A stretch of 55,564 bases of DNA from an uncultured Alphaproteobacteria bacterium (GTDB lineage Bacteria > Pseudomonadota > Alphaproteobacteria > RF32 > CAG-239). The DNA lies in the NCBI GenBank assembly GCA_944391395.1, contig CALXTI010000007.1, positions 1 through 55,564 on the forward strand, in the 5' to 3' direction. Below the pieces are notes generated by a model. It saw nothing but the letters and a program-made list of their open reading frames with translations, did not search any database and was not told the DNA's origin. Position 1 is the stretch's first letter; each line of letters opens with the position of its first letter. This document shows positions 25,185 to 34,741 of this stretch, piece by piece. Position numbers and translations under genes: made by a program.

Positions 25185-26488
25185 TGCTTTTTTGCAGCAA
25201 GCATTAAACGATTATAGGCGTTAAACGCCGTTTCGGCAAAAACCCGCAACGGATTGGGCAACACCGAAAGCCGCAAATCATCAGGCATGAGTTTTAAATT
25301 GCAGGCCAAATCCACGAACTCATCAAAATCCACTGCATATTTCGGACATAGGATTTTATAAAGATTATGACAATCATACCTGACTTTCGAGTCGATATAA
25401 ATTCCCTTGCCGCTTACGGCCGTCGGAATCGCCGCACCGGCCGTTTCGCATCCCGAGTACGAATCCATGGTATGCACGACCAACGTGTTGCCAAACCCCA
25501 AAACCGCCGGATAAATATTGCCGATTTTAGCCTGAATCAAAAATTCTTTTTCATATTTTCCCGAATATATCCGCCATTTTTGCGGCTGCCGTTCATCATC
25601 ATTCTGCGCAATTTGTTTGCAGTTATGGAACAAAATATGCGGATTGGATAAAGATGTTTCATACAAAAAATCCGTTACGTCGTTCGGCGTCCGCGGCCCG
25701 TTGACGAAAATAACTTTAAAGCCGTTTTTAACCAGACGCTCCGCCTGTTCATACAAATGGCGCATATAAGCCAGATCAAATATGATTTCTTTTCCTTCGA
25801 CCCGTCCACCCAAACAAAACACCACGCGTTTTTCGGCGGTTTGAAACGCTTTGAATTTTTCAACAAACAAAGACATCTTTTTATCTTTTGCCAGATGCTG
25901 CAACTTCTCCACAAATTCTTTTTTCTTCAGAGCCACGGTGCGGCGGTTAAAATTATTGATTGTTCCGAGCGTAAACAAGATTTTTTTGCGCAATTTTTTA
26001 TCCTGCAAAAGTTTTATCCGCGAGCGCAATGTCATCAGATGTTTCGGCACGTTAATCAAGTCAACGTATTTATAACCGTAAAGCCTGCCGTTAATCACGG
26101 AGGTGAGCACCGGCCCCAGATTTTTTTCTTGATAATAATCTTTAACCGCGCGGCACAACATATCGGCATTAAGTGCCGCCGAAGAAGCCTCGGTCATATC
26201 GTAAGCGGTTACAAAAATTTTGGGCGGAAAAATCACCTTTTTAAGATAAGCGTCCAAAAGTTTATATAAATAAGCCTTAAACGACTCGTAATCGGCAAAT
26301 TTGCCGTATGCGATGGTTTCTTCCATGTCTGCTGCCGTGAGACAACCTTCGGGCAGCAAAAACGAAGCGTTTTCGTCATATTCCAAGCCAAATAAATCAG
26401 CCAGCGAACGCAAAGCACCCGTTATCTGATTTTGATATCCCGTTCGTGGCGTCGCCAGTGCAAAAGCCCTGATTTGCGGATAATTCAT
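25181..26488 (-). CDS. ELM1-like (GT-B fold) putative glycosyltransferase
   Basis: A 435-residue protein. The start at 26488 is chosen because GGGAG lies eight bases upstream. The N-terminus (FALATPRTGYQNQITGALRSL) and the distal block (KVIFVNGPRTPNDVTDFLY, then YPAVLGFGNTLVVHTMDSYSGCETAGAAIPTAV) follow the order of motifs of the bacterial ELM1/DUF1022 group: NQ near the N-terminus, an RTP loop, and a D-S... E-A-x-x-x-G segment at the nucleotide-sugar site. The identity is by pattern, so moderate. The neighbouring acetyltransferase fits an envelope-sugar role. Confidence 0.55.
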   Translation of the reverse strand: MNYPQIRAFALATPRTGYQNQITGALRSLADLFGLEYDENASFLLPEGCLTAADMEETIAYGKFADYESFKAYLYKLLDAYLKKVIFPPKIFVTAYDMTEASSAALNADMLCRAVKDYYQEKNLGPVLTSVINGRLYGYKYVDLINVPKHLMTLRSRIKLLQDKKLRKKILFTLGTINNFNRRTVALKKKEFVEKLQHLAKDKKMSLFVEKFKAFQTAEKRVVFCLGGRVEGKEIIFDLAYMRHLYEQAERLVKNGFKVIFVNGPRTPNDVTDFLYETSLSNPHILFHNCKQIAQNDDERQPQKWRIYSGKYEKEFLIQAKIGNIYPAVLGFGNTLVVHTMDSYSGCETAGAAIPTAVSGKGIYIDSKVRYDCHNLYKILCPKYAVDFDEFVDLACNLKLMPDDLRLSVLPNPLRVFAETAFNAYNRLMLAAKKH

Positions 26489-26551
26489 CGTCATAACTCC
26501 CAAAATTTTTTATCATGGTAACGGTTTGTCATTAAAAAAACTTTAAAATGA

Positions 26552-26580
26552 CAAACCCCGCCGATTGGCGGGGTTGCGTT
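26552..26580 (-). terminator. Terminator of the fadL-like gene
   Basis: AACCCCGCC-AATC-GGCGGGGTT hairpin, read on the minus strand, followed by TGTCATTTT. Strong stem, short T-tract. Confidence 0.75.
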
Positions 26581-26597
26581 AAAACCGGTTCATCGGC

Positions 26598-27824
26598 TTA
26601 AAACTTGTAGTTAAGCGACAAACCGAACAGTTGGACCGAATTGGTATATTCAGCCGTTACATGGCTGCCGATATTGCTGGTTAATTCAGTATCCAAGTGA
26701 GCATCATGGGCTTTGATGTAGGTATAAGCCAAATCAAAGCTCAAGCGGTCGTTATACTGATAGTTCAAACCGGTGGAATACCAGATACGGTCAGAATCCG
26801 GAATACGCGGCGTACGGTGCTGCACGCGAACCGCGCTTTGGTCATAAGCCAGACCCAAACGCCACTTCCACTGGTGGTCAATCTGATAGCTGGCACCAAT
26901 GGCAAAAAAGTTGGTATCACGCCAATGTTCTTTGGTACTGCTAAGGAAAGGATACTCCTGTCCGTGAATATCCAATGTTTTAAACGAACTCCAAAACACC
27001 CGTTGATATTCAGCCATGACCGACCATTTATCATTTATCTGATGGAAAACCCCCATTGATAACATTTCCGGTGTGTTCAGTTTGGCAAAAATATCTTGAT
27101 TGAGAGAAGGAAGCGGCATTGATGCCGTTAAATCACCGGTAAGTTTATGCTTTACCTGGCTGCGGTAAGCCACGCCGACGCGGGTATTTTCGTTAAACTC
27201 ATACATCGCACCCAGCTGATAACCAATATCAAAAGCATCACCTTCCATGGCCGTAGATACAGCGCCGCCATTAGACGTTCCTGTCAGACGCGCCTTAACA
27301 TATTGCATTTGCAGACCGGCGCCTAAAGACAACTTATCAGTTGCTTTATAAGCAAACATCGGCGTAACGGTTGCTGTCATCACTTTAGAGGTAATGCCAT
27401 GATCCGAACCCGGCCAATCCCGGTCATATTTGGTAATCATCCCGTAAGGCACGTTTAAGGCCACACCCAAAAAAGCCTTGTCATTTAATTGATGCGAGAT
27501 GGTCGCGTTCGGCGCCACGGCGGCATGCACAATGTTGTTAACATCGGCACCGCGCGAGCCGTCTGCAGCCCGTACATTGGAAGCCTCGGCTCTCGGCGCA
27601 ATATATGTGCCGCCGATGTTAAGCTGTGTGCCTTTTTGGCGGGTTAAACCGGCAACGTTAAAATAAGCATAAGAACCGTTTTCGGCGCCGGCGGTAGCTC
27701 CGGCAAAAGCGTTGCCTTGCGCGGCTGCAGATTGTTCTCTTAAATGGAAACCGGCCGCGTTGGCATTGGCAGCCAACAAAATCGTGCCCAATGCCGTCAT
27801 GGTTAAAGCTAAATTATTTTTCAT
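26598..27824 (-). CDS. fadL: FadL-family outer-membrane hydrophobic-substrate transporter
   Basis: A 408-residue OmpP1/FadL/TodX barrel that lets fatty acids and other hydrophobic compounds cross the outer membrane. The signal peptide MKNNLALTMTALGTILLAANANA is followed by the plug signature AGFHLREQSAAAQGNAFAGATAGAEN, which matches the FadL N-terminal hatch. Beta-strands fill the rest, and it ends SVQLFGLSLNYKF with the terminal phenylalanine. I start at the ATG at 27824, since the upstream GTG adds only three residues. It is head-to-head with aas; the pair makes sense as fatty-acid uptake plus activation. Confidence 0.9.
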   Translation of the reverse strand: MKNNLALTMTALGTILLAANANAAGFHLREQSAAAQGNAFAGATAGAENGSYAYFNVAGLTRQKGTQLNIGGTYIAPRAEASNVRAADGSRGADVNNIVHAAVAPNATISHQLNDKAFLGVALNVPYGMITKYDRDWPGSDHGITSKVMTATVTPMFAYKATDKLSLGAGLQMQYVKARLTGTSNGGAVSTAMEGDAFDIGYQLGAMYEFNENTRVGVAYRSQVKHKLTGDLTASMPLPSLNQDIFAKLNTPEMLSMGVFHQINDKWSVMAEYQRVFWSSFKTLDIHGQEYPFLSSTKEHWRDTNFFAIGASYQIDHQWKWRLGLAYDQSAVRVQHRTPRIPDSDRIWYSTGLNYQYNDRLSFDLAYTYIKAHDAHLDTELTSNIGSHVTAEYTNSVQLFGLSLNYKF

Positions 27825-28143
27825 TTTTTTCACTTCTGTTGTTAATCCAAAGCAACATAATATGCCCTCATGCCTTATTTATTGTTTATTTTCTTTGCTT
27901 GTAACATTTGCGGCACATCGTAAACAAAACACATAATATGTTACGTCGGGCTTTATATACAAAATTTTTCGCAAAAGCAAGACATTAGCATTTTACGGTT
28001 GGATAAATTCTTAAAATTTAGCCAATATCAATATGTTAGAGCCGTTATTAAAGCAACTTTCCACCACGCTATCTTTTTGTCTTTACAAAAAAGCGCTTTT
28101 TGTATACAAAAATTTATATTGTTTTAACTTCGGAGTAAAAACT

Positions 28144-30333
28144 TTGAACAATTTTGTTAAATGGTGCCTGCGAACTTTCTTTTATATTTTCAAAACCAGA
28201 TGCGCAATAGAATTTGACATAAAAAGACTGCCCAAAAAAGGCGTTTATGTATCCAATCATGTTTCTTATCTTGACCCGATTTTGTTGTATGCTTTTCTGC
28301 CCGGCAATCCGGTTTTTGCCTTAAACGGACATTTATACCGCCGCCGCGGCATACGTTTTTTGATGAAATTTGCCGACATCATGCCGTTTAACCCGATTGA
28401 ACCGGGCGATATCAAAGAATTGATTGCCAAAGTTGACAGCGGCCGTCTGGTGATGATTTTTGCCGAAGGACGCATCACCGAAAGCGGCGGTTTAATGAAA
28501 ATTTATGAAGCTCCGGGCTTGGTCGCCGATAAATCCAAAGCCCCGCTGATACCGATTTGGATTGACGGTCCGCAATACGGTTATTTTTCCAAAACCAAAG
28601 GCAAATTGCCGCACCGTCCGTTGCCCAAAATGCGCATTACCGTCGGCAAACCGCGTCCGTTTAAGTTAAAAGACGAACTCCGCCGCCAACGCGACCACAT
28701 CAGCAACGAGGTTTACCAAATCCTGCGTGAAATGCATTTTAATTTTATTTACAACCCGAACATTTCTCTGTTCGCCCAGCTGATGAAAACCGGCAAAGTT
28801 CACTCCAAAACCGGCTTTTTCTTTAAGCGCCCGCAAGTTTTGGAGGATATTCAGCGCAAGACCAACTCTTATAAAGACATCATCATTAAATCGTTTGTTT
28901 TGGGACGCTTTTTCAAAAAAAGAACTTTTCATTTTGAACACGTCGGCTTGATGCTGCCCAACACGATTGCCGCCGTTTGCACGTTTTTCGGCTTGTCCGC
29001 ATATGAGCGCGTGCCGGTCATGGTCAATTTCTCGGTCGGCGCCAAAAATATGGTTTCCATGTGCAAAACCGCGCAGGTCAAAATGATTATCACCTCCATG
29101 ACTTTTATCAAAACCGCCAAGCTTGAATCGGTAATAGAAATCTTAAAAGCCAACGGGATTGAAATCTTTTATTTGGAATCGCTTGCCAAACATATCGGGC
29201 TGTTAGATAAAATCGGCGCTTTCTTGCGTTACAAAATCAAACGCGTGCCGCACAAAGACGGCGGCAGCAAAAAAGCGGTCATTTTGTTTACTTCCGGCTC
29301 CGAAGGCGCGCCCAAAGCGGTTGTCTTGAGCCATGCAAACATTATGTCAAACATCAAACAAATGTCGGCTCTGGAAACTATCAATATGACTGATTTGGTG
29401 TTCAACGCTTTGCCGATGTTCCACAGTTTCGGTTTGACGGTCGGCACGCTGTTTCCGTTATTGGAAGGTTCACGCCTGTTTTTATACCCCTCGCCTTTGC
29501 ATTACCGCGTTGTGGCCGAGTTGGTTTATGAACTGGGCGCCACGGTGATGTTCGGCACCGACACGTTTTTCCGCGGTTACGGCAAAATCGCCCACCCGTA
29601 TGACTTCCACAACATCCGCTTTATGTTCGGCGGTGCCGAAGCGGTCAAACTTGACACCCGTAACATGTGGATGGAACGCATGGGCATCCGCATGATGGAA
29701 GCTTACGGTGCGACCGAATGTTCACCGGTTGTGTGCGCCAACAACAGCATTTTCAACCGATTCGGTTCTATCGGCAAATTGCTGCCGGCAATCCAATATA
29801 AAATCGAGCCGGTTCCGGGGATTGCCAAAGGCGGCGAGTTGGTGGTCAAAGGCCCGAACATCATGCTGGGTTATATTTTACCTGAAAACCCCGGCGTGTT
29901 GGTGCCGCCCGAAGAAGGATGGTATCACACCGGCGACGTGGTGGATATTGATGAAATCGGTTTTGTTTACATCAAAGACCGCATCAAACGCTTTGCCAAA
30001 ATCGGCGGCGAAATGGTATCTCTAAACGCCGTACATGAAATGGTTGTCAAGGCTTATGAATGGATGGGCGCGGACTTTAATTACGGCATCGTCGCCGTCC
30101 CGCATGAAAGCAAAGGCGAACAAATCGTGCTGGTTACCAACAATCAACAAGTGAAATCCGACGGCTTGCATGATTATATCAAAAACAACGGCATGTCCGA
30201 ACTGTTTTTACCGCGGGTGATTTTGTATCACGATACAATTCCGCTTTTAGCCACCGGCAAAACCGACAATGTAACGTTAAAAAAGCAGGTTATGGAAGAA
30301 CTGGGGCTTAATGCACCGGCCAAAGCCGCATAA
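28144..30333 (+). CDS. aas: Bifunctional acyltransferase/acyl-ACP synthetase (Aas-like)
   Basis: Re-acylates lysophospholipid and activates fatty acids. The N-terminal PlsC domain has SNHVSYLDP (HX4D) and FAEGRIT; the C-terminal AMP-forming domain has ILFTSGSEGAPKAVVLSH (P-loop), EAYGATECSPVV, and GWYHTGDVV. I choose the TTG at 28144, with GGAG eight bases upstream, giving 729 residues and placing NHVSYLD near residue 38, as in the 719-residue E. coli Aas. An ATG at 28033 would add an AT-rich 37-residue extension without a ribosome site. The upstream 310 bp up to fadL hold the divergent promoters and a GTAACAT/ATGTTAC dyad; no other gene is seen there. Confidence 0.88.
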   Translation: MNNFVKWCLRTFFYIFKTRCAIEFDIKRLPKKGVYVSNHVSYLDPILLYAFLPGNPVFALNGHLYRRRGIRFLMKFADIMPFNPIEPGDIKELIAKVDSGRLVMIFAEGRITESGGLMKIYEAPGLVADKSKAPLIPIWIDGPQYGYFSKTKGKLPHRPLPKMRITVGKPRPFKLKDELRRQRDHISNEVYQILREMHFNFIYNPNISLFAQLMKTGKVHSKTGFFFKRPQVLEDIQRKTNSYKDIIIKSFVLGRFFKKRTFHFEHVGLMLPNTIAAVCTFFGLSAYERVPVMVNFSVGAKNMVSMCKTAQVKMIITSMTFIKTAKLESVIEILKANGIEIFYLESLAKHIGLLDKIGAFLRYKIKRVPHKDGGSKKAVILFTSGSEGAPKAVVLSHANIMSNIKQMSALETINMTDLVFNALPMFHSFGLTVGTLFPLLEGSRLFLYPSPLHYRVVAELVYELGATVMFGTDTFFRGYGKIAHPYDFHNIRFMFGGAEAVKLDTRNMWMERMGIRMMEAYGATECSPVVCANNSIFNRFGSIGKLLPAIQYKIEPVPGIAKGGELVVKGPNIMLGYILPENPGVLVPPEEGWYHTGDVVDIDEIGFVYIKDRIKRFAKIGGEMVSLNAVHEMVVKAYEWMGADFNYGIVAVPHESKGEQIVLVTNNQQVKSDGLHDYIKNNGMSELFLPRVILYHDTIPLLATGKTDNVTLKKQVMEELGLNAPAKAA

Positions 30334-30373
30334 AAATACTATTCTTTTGCGTTTGGCGACCAATAAATTTTAT

Positions 30374-30402
30374 ACGGCACACATGTTGTGTGCCGTAGTG
30401 TT
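30374..30402. terminator. Hairpin between aas and pilin cassette 3
   Basis: ACGGCACACA-TGT-TGTGTGCCGT stem followed by AGTGTTTTA on the plus strand. It is likely an aas terminator; the flanking T-tract is weak. Confidence 0.65.
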
Positions 30403-30433
30403 TTATGCAAAAACCGGTTGAATGCCGAAGTTT

Positions 30434-31147
30434 TTATTTCCATAAAATTATTAGCTGACAAGGTTGTTCATCGCAAACTTCGCATAATTCGCTTAAATCA
30501 TTCCAGCTCAAATTACGAAGACATTTAAGTGTGGAATTGTTTTTGCAATAATTATCTCCATATATGTTGCCGTGAATGGTGAAATCTTCCGAATCGTTAT
30601 AACTTTTGTACGTTTCAACCTGCCACAGGTCCTGACTGTTTTCTTTGGCGACATTCACCAGATTGCGACAAATTTCAATTCCGTGCGGAGACGGGTCAAA
30701 AACATAAATGACTCCGCCAAAATTATTTTGTCTTGTTTGTCCGTCATCTGTTTCATGTTTTTGATTGTTGTAATAAACGTATAAATGATTGTTGAAATTA
30801 TCATACAATGTGGATTTGTTTACATATTTTATTCCGTCGGGGATTAATCCCAACTTATAAAAAATTTCGTTATAATAAGTAACTTTTCCTTCATCACGAT
30901 CAAGCTTGTCTTTATATTGCAGACCGTAATTAATCAAGGTGCTTATAGCTTCCGCCTGTTTGTTGAGCTTATACTTAAACATGGCTTTGGCATAGCCATT
31001 CATCGCCCCGACCGACAGCACACCGATTATCGCCAGCACACCAAGCATCTCAACCATGGAACGCCCGCATAACGGCGCATCTGTTTGCCTTCTTTTCGTT
31101 CGTGTACCTGATGTTATTTCCACCATGGAACGACCTTTTTCTTGCAT
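30434..31147 (-). CDS. Type IV pilin-like protein, cassette 3, with chimeric leader
   Basis: A 237-residue prepilin-like protein. The leader begins MQEKGRSMVE like cassettes 1 and 5, then breaks to ITSGTRTKRRQTDAPLCG, the leader type of cassettes 2 and 4, then RSMVEMLG again. So the cleavage motif occurs twice, at G5 and G28. Only the second precedes the hydrophobic helix. The body has GYAKAMFKYKLNKQ and the family cysteines (GIEICRNLVNV, NYCKNNSTLKCLRN, ELCEVCDEQPC). Start after TTTGGAGAA. It lies between converging aas and hda. Confidence 0.85.
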   Translation of the reverse strand: MQEKGRSMVEITSGTRTKRRQTDAPLCGRSMVEMLGVLAIIGVLSVGAMNGYAKAMFKYKLNKQAEAISTLINYGLQYKDKLDRDEGKVTYYNEIFYKLGLIPDGIKYVNKSTLYDNFNNHLYVYYNNQKHETDDGQTRQNNFGGVIYVFDPSPHGIEICRNLVNVAKENSQDLWQVETYKSYNDSEDFTIHGNIYGDNYCKNNSTLKCLRNLSWNDLSELCEVCDEQPCQLIILWK

Positions 31148-31248
31148 AAACTTCTCCAAACTCAATAAAAATCATCAATTTCTACGGAATTATAAACCGT
31201 TTTTTTTTTTTGCAATTTTAAAGAGTCTTTTGGGGATAAATCGCAACC
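31148..31248 (-). promoter_or_regulatory. Conserved upstream element of pilin cassette 3
   Basis: On the minus strand: GGTTGCGATTTATCCCCAAA, AGACTCTTTAAAATTGC, a run of 12 A (31200-31211), CGGTT, TATAAT, and TGGAGAA before the ATG. It matches cassettes 1 and 5 almost base for base apart from single-base changes after the -10. Confidence 0.75.
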
Positions 31249-31331
31249 ATTAGCCAGAATGCACATATTGGCGTCATTCCGGCGCGGACGCGTTGTAAAC
31301 GCCGAGAGTCCGGCATTCTGTCATCAAATTC

Positions 31332-32054
31332 TCAGAACAATTCTTGCTGAACGTGTGTGTCAAGGGTTTGCATGGCCTCTTTGACCAACGGAACGGTAAC
31401 GGCTCGCTTGCGCGCCAGCGATATCATATCCACTTCTTCCACCAGCCGGCGGGCGTAAGAAAATGAACGCTGCATATTCCGAATTATATAATTTAAAACT
31501 TCCGGGGATATCATAATCTGCCGGTCATTAAACATTTTGACCACCAACATGGTTAACATCTCGTCATCGGGTTCTTCTATGGCTATCGTCGGCACCATAT
31601 TCAGCCGCGACTGCAAATCCGGCAGCTTAAAACGCATACGCGCCGGCGCATCTTCGGCTGTGAACAATATATATCCGCCTTCGTTTTGATACAAATTAAA
31701 CAAATGAAACAAGGCCTCATTATTTGCGCGCGGAGTTAAATTTTCCACCACCAGACAGGGATTTTCCCGATGGATGCGCGCCACGTTTTTATTGTTTATT
31801 TCCTGCGCATTGATAATCAAAACCGGAAACGGACGTTCGGTGCAAGATGCGGCATGCTCGGCAAAAACATGTGCCAGATGCGATTTTCCCGAACCTTGCG
31901 GCCCATACACGACAAGGGCAAAAAACGGCCATTCCGGCCACAATTCGACCGCGCGTAAGGCTTTTTCGTTGCATCTGTTTGCCATAAAATCCGCCCGGCT
32001 GAAATCAACTTTAGGCTTAAATTTTAAAGGAAATTGTTTTATTCTGTCTGCCAT
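31332..32054 (-). CDS. hda: DnaA regulatory inactivator Hda (HdaA)
   Basis: A 240-residue DnaA-homologous AAA+ protein that, with the sliding clamp, promotes hydrolysis of DnaA-ATP. The N-terminal KQFPLKF resembles the clamp-binding QxxLxL/F motif. The P-loop is GPQGSGKS (51-58), and the sensor region near VPTIAIEEPDDEMLTMLVVK and the C-terminal SFSYARRLVEEVD fit. The DnaA DNA-binding domain IV is missing, as expected for Hda. It lies five bases after cckA, so cckA-hda is one transcription unit, uniting cell-cycle signalling with replication control. Confidence 0.88.
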   Translation of the reverse strand: MADRIKQFPLKFKPKVDFSRADFMANRCNEKALRAVELWPEWPFFALVVYGPQGSGKSHLAHVFAEHAASCTERPFPVLIINAQEINNKNVARIHRENPCLVVENLTPRANNEALFHLFNLYQNEGGYILFTAEDAPARMRFKLPDLQSRLNMVPTIAIEEPDDEMLTMLVVKMFNDRQIMISPEVLNYIIRNMQRSFSYARRLVEEVDMISLARKRAVTVPLVKEAMQTLDTHVQQELF

Positions 32055-32059
32055 GTTTG

Positions 32060-34669
32060 TTATCGATTCAATACATCAAATACTTTTTTGGTTAAATCAC
32101 CCAAACTATATGGTTTGGATATAAATTCAAAATCTTCCGAACCGGCCAGTTCTCGACGGGCAATTTCTTCCGAATAACCGGAGGCCAAAATAATCCGCAC
32201 TTCCGGCAGACGTTTTTTGATTTCCCGCGCCAATTCGGCACCGCTTAAACCCGGCATGACCATATCGGTAATCAGAAGATCAAACTTTTCGCCTTTATCC
32301 AGCAGCTCCAAAGCATTTTCCGCATTATTGGCCGCGGCGACGTTAAACCCTTTTTTCTTTAATGCGCGTACGCCAAATGCTCTGACCGAATCTTCATCTT
32401 CCGCAAATAAAATTTTGATTTCCTGCGGATTGCGCGTTTGTTCACGTCCTCGATCCAATGTTGTTACATTAAGCCCGAAAATGATTTTGGGCGGCTGGCC
32501 GCTTGCCGATGCCGATGTTAAAACCGGGGTTTGATCTCCGGACACACGCGCCGACGACGCGTCTGTATCTTCGTCAGCCGTTTCGAAACGCGGCAAGTGG
32601 ATTGAAAACGTCGTCCCTTTGCCTACAACGCTATCCACTTTGATAAAACCTTCCGTCTGGCGCACAATGCCGTACACCATCGCCAAGCCCAGCCCCGTTC
32701 CGGAACCGACGACATTCTGTTTGGTCGAAAAGAAGGGTTCGAAAATGCGGCTTAAATTTTCCGGCGGGATACCGCATCCGGTGTCGCTGACATTGATAAC
32801 GACAAAATCTCCGGGCATGATTGTATCCGCCCCAAACTGGTACGGCTCGGATAATTTTTCCGTCCGGGTCGATATACGCAAAACACCGCGGCCGTTCATG
32901 GCATCTTTGGCGTTAACCGCCAAGTTTAATATCACTTGCGAAAACTGCACCGGGTCAACGCGGATAAAGCCTAAATCATTGCCGTGATTAAACTCCAACG
33001 TGATTTGTTCACCTAAAATCCGCCTTAACATATGACTTAATTCAATAAAGTTTTCGGTAACGTCAATCCGTTTCGGCTTGAGAGGCTGTTTGCGTGAAAA
33101 CGCCAGCAGCTGGCGCACCAAACCGGCCGCACGATTGGCATTTTGCTTGATTTGAATCAAATCGGCAAACGACGGATCGCCGACACCATGGCGCTGTAAA
33201 AGCAAATCGCAAAAACCAATCATGGCCGTCAGCAAATTGTTGAAGTCATGGGCAACGCCGCCGGCCAACTGCCCCATGGCCTGCATTTTTTGCGCTTGAG
33301 CAAATTTTAGTTCCAGATTCTTTTGTTCGGTCGTATCTTCCAAATACAAGACCATGCCTTCCAGTGCATTGTCCGCACCACGCATCCGTCGTTGCGGCGC
33401 CGTATAAATGCGAACGATTTTATCCGATTTCAGACGGCTCTCAATTTTGTGCATTTCGCGGTTGGCGCTGTCTTTGACATAGGTTTGATAAATGTCTTGA
33501 AGCATTTTGACCGTCGGCGGTCGGAAAAAAGATGACAACTTTTCACCGACGATTTCTTTGGATGTTTCTTTTAAGATTTCAGCGGCGCGATAATTGTTTT
33601 TTAGGATAATCCCGTTTTTATCAATAAAAACAATACCGCTGGGAGAAGTGGCAAAAAGCCAGTCGATTTCATCGGTTGCATAGTCCAGTTCGTTTTGCAG
33701 TTCCGCATCGGTAGGCAGATTTTGAATAGTCAAACCCCGTATCTTAACGGCATTGCCCTCCTTAAAATTATTTTGCAGCACAAAAAGTTCCTGATTTTGC
33801 CCCTTGCCCCCGCCTTTTTTATGAAAAACCGCCATCCCGGTATAAGACGGTCGACGCGGGTTTAAAATGCCGTCGTCATGGGCAACCAGCTCCTTAAAAG
33901 ATTTAGCGGTCAGCTCATCGCGGGTGCAGCCGAGCTGCAAAGCAAAACTTTCGTTAACATATTCCAGATTATAATCCGCATCGGCAACATAAATGCCCAC
34001 CGGCATATGATGAATAAAATAATGCAGCTTTTTACGCTCTTCCTCAAAAATTTTTTCCATATTTTTGGCCGCCGTAACATCTTCAAGCGTCCAGAAAAAA
34101 TATGTCTCTTTTTGGATTTTTTCGATGGAAAATTCTTCTTCGAAGATGTCGCTTTTCTTTAAGTATAAAGGGCGAAGCGCAATGGTATACCATTTTGCCG
34201 AATCGTCTGTGTCCGAAACCAGCTGTAAAGTTACTTTTTCTTTTTTCAAGTTTTTGCGGGCAACTTCCAAACGTTGGAAATTAAGCTGATTTTGCCGGCT
34301 GTCTTCCAAATTTTTATGCAAACTTTCCAAAACCGGTTCGCCTGAAAAAAACTTTTTTGCCGCTTGATTTTCAATTATAGGCTCGCCTTTATTGTTATCA
34401 ATACGATTGATGATTTCACGACTGTTTAATATTTCATTGGCAAAGCCGCCGTAGGTCAAAGCCTCTTCGCTGGCGGACATAATCCGTATCGCCAAGGCAA
34501 TACACAAAACCGTAATTAATAAAATAAGAACAATCAGATACAGCGAATATTGCGGATAAACAAAAAGCATAAACAAACCCAAAGCCATGGCCACAACCGT
34601 ATACACCAAAGCGCTCAGCGTTCCTTCAAGCTGATGATCCGGACGATTGACGGTGTTTTTTTTGAGCAT
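32060..34669 (-). CDS. cckA: Hybrid sensor histidine kinase CckA
   Basis: The alphaproteobacterial cell-cycle kinase/phosphatase that controls CtrA via ChpT. From the ATG at 34669 it has 869 residues; an ATG at 34711 sits inside a hairpin without a ribosome site, whereas AAGG precedes 34669. Two membrane segments lie near 20-60. PAS-like regions follow, then HisKA with VAHDFNNLLTAMIGF (histidine near 474), the HATPase with NLAVNAKDAM, DTGCGIPPE and GTGLGLAMVYGI, and a C-terminal receiver with DLLITDMVMPG. The order and the HDFNNLL motif are typical of CckA. No chpT or ctrA lies in this window. Confidence 0.92.
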   Translation of the reverse strand: MLKKNTVNRPDHQLEGTLSALVYTVVAMALGLFMLFVYPQYSLYLIVLILLITVLCIALAIRIMSASEEALTYGGFANEILNSREIINRIDNNKGEPIIENQAAKKFFSGEPVLESLHKNLEDSRQNQLNFQRLEVARKNLKKEKVTLQLVSDTDDSAKWYTIALRPLYLKKSDIFEEEFSIEKIQKETYFFWTLEDVTAAKNMEKIFEEERKKLHYFIHHMPVGIYVADADYNLEYVNESFALQLGCTRDELTAKSFKELVAHDDGILNPRRPSYTGMAVFHKKGGGKGQNQELFVLQNNFKEGNAVKIRGLTIQNLPTDAELQNELDYATDEIDWLFATSPSGIVFIDKNGIILKNNYRAAEILKETSKEIVGEKLSSFFRPPTVKMLQDIYQTYVKDSANREMHKIESRLKSDKIVRIYTAPQRRMRGADNALEGMVLYLEDTTEQKNLELKFAQAQKMQAMGQLAGGVAHDFNNLLTAMIGFCDLLLQRHGVGDPSFADLIQIKQNANRAAGLVRQLLAFSRKQPLKPKRIDVTENFIELSHMLRRILGEQITLEFNHGNDLGFIRVDPVQFSQVILNLAVNAKDAMNGRGVLRISTRTEKLSEPYQFGADTIMPGDFVVINVSDTGCGIPPENLSRIFEPFFSTKQNVVGSGTGLGLAMVYGIVRQTEGFIKVDSVVGKGTTFSIHLPRFETADEDTDASSARVSGDQTPVLTSASASGQPPKIIFGLNVTTLDRGREQTRNPQEIKILFAEDEDSVRAFGVRALKKKGFNVAAANNAENALELLDKGEKFDLLITDMVMPGLSGAELAREIKKRLPEVRIILASGYSEEIARRELAGSEDFEFISKPYSLGDLTKKVFDVLNR

Positions 34670-34704
34670 TGTTTCAGGCCTTGTTTTATCAAATCGGAGA
34701 TAAA

Positions 34705-34727
34705 CCGGCATGACGACGCCATGCCGG
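34705..34727 (-). terminator. Hairpin between pgm and cckA
   Basis: CCGGCATG-GCGTCGT-CATGCCGG on the minus strand, followed by TTTATC. The 8-bp perfect stem lies 14 bases past the pgm stop. It may be a weak terminator or an attenuating or processing site between the two genes. Confidence 0.55.
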
Positions 34728-34741
34728 CTTCGGGTTCTTTT

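Noticed and set aside
31115..31147. First GRSMVE in cassette 3 as the true prepilin cleavage site
   Set aside because: It is followed by polar ITSGTRTKRR instead of a hydrophobic helix; the second motif is followed by the intact helix.
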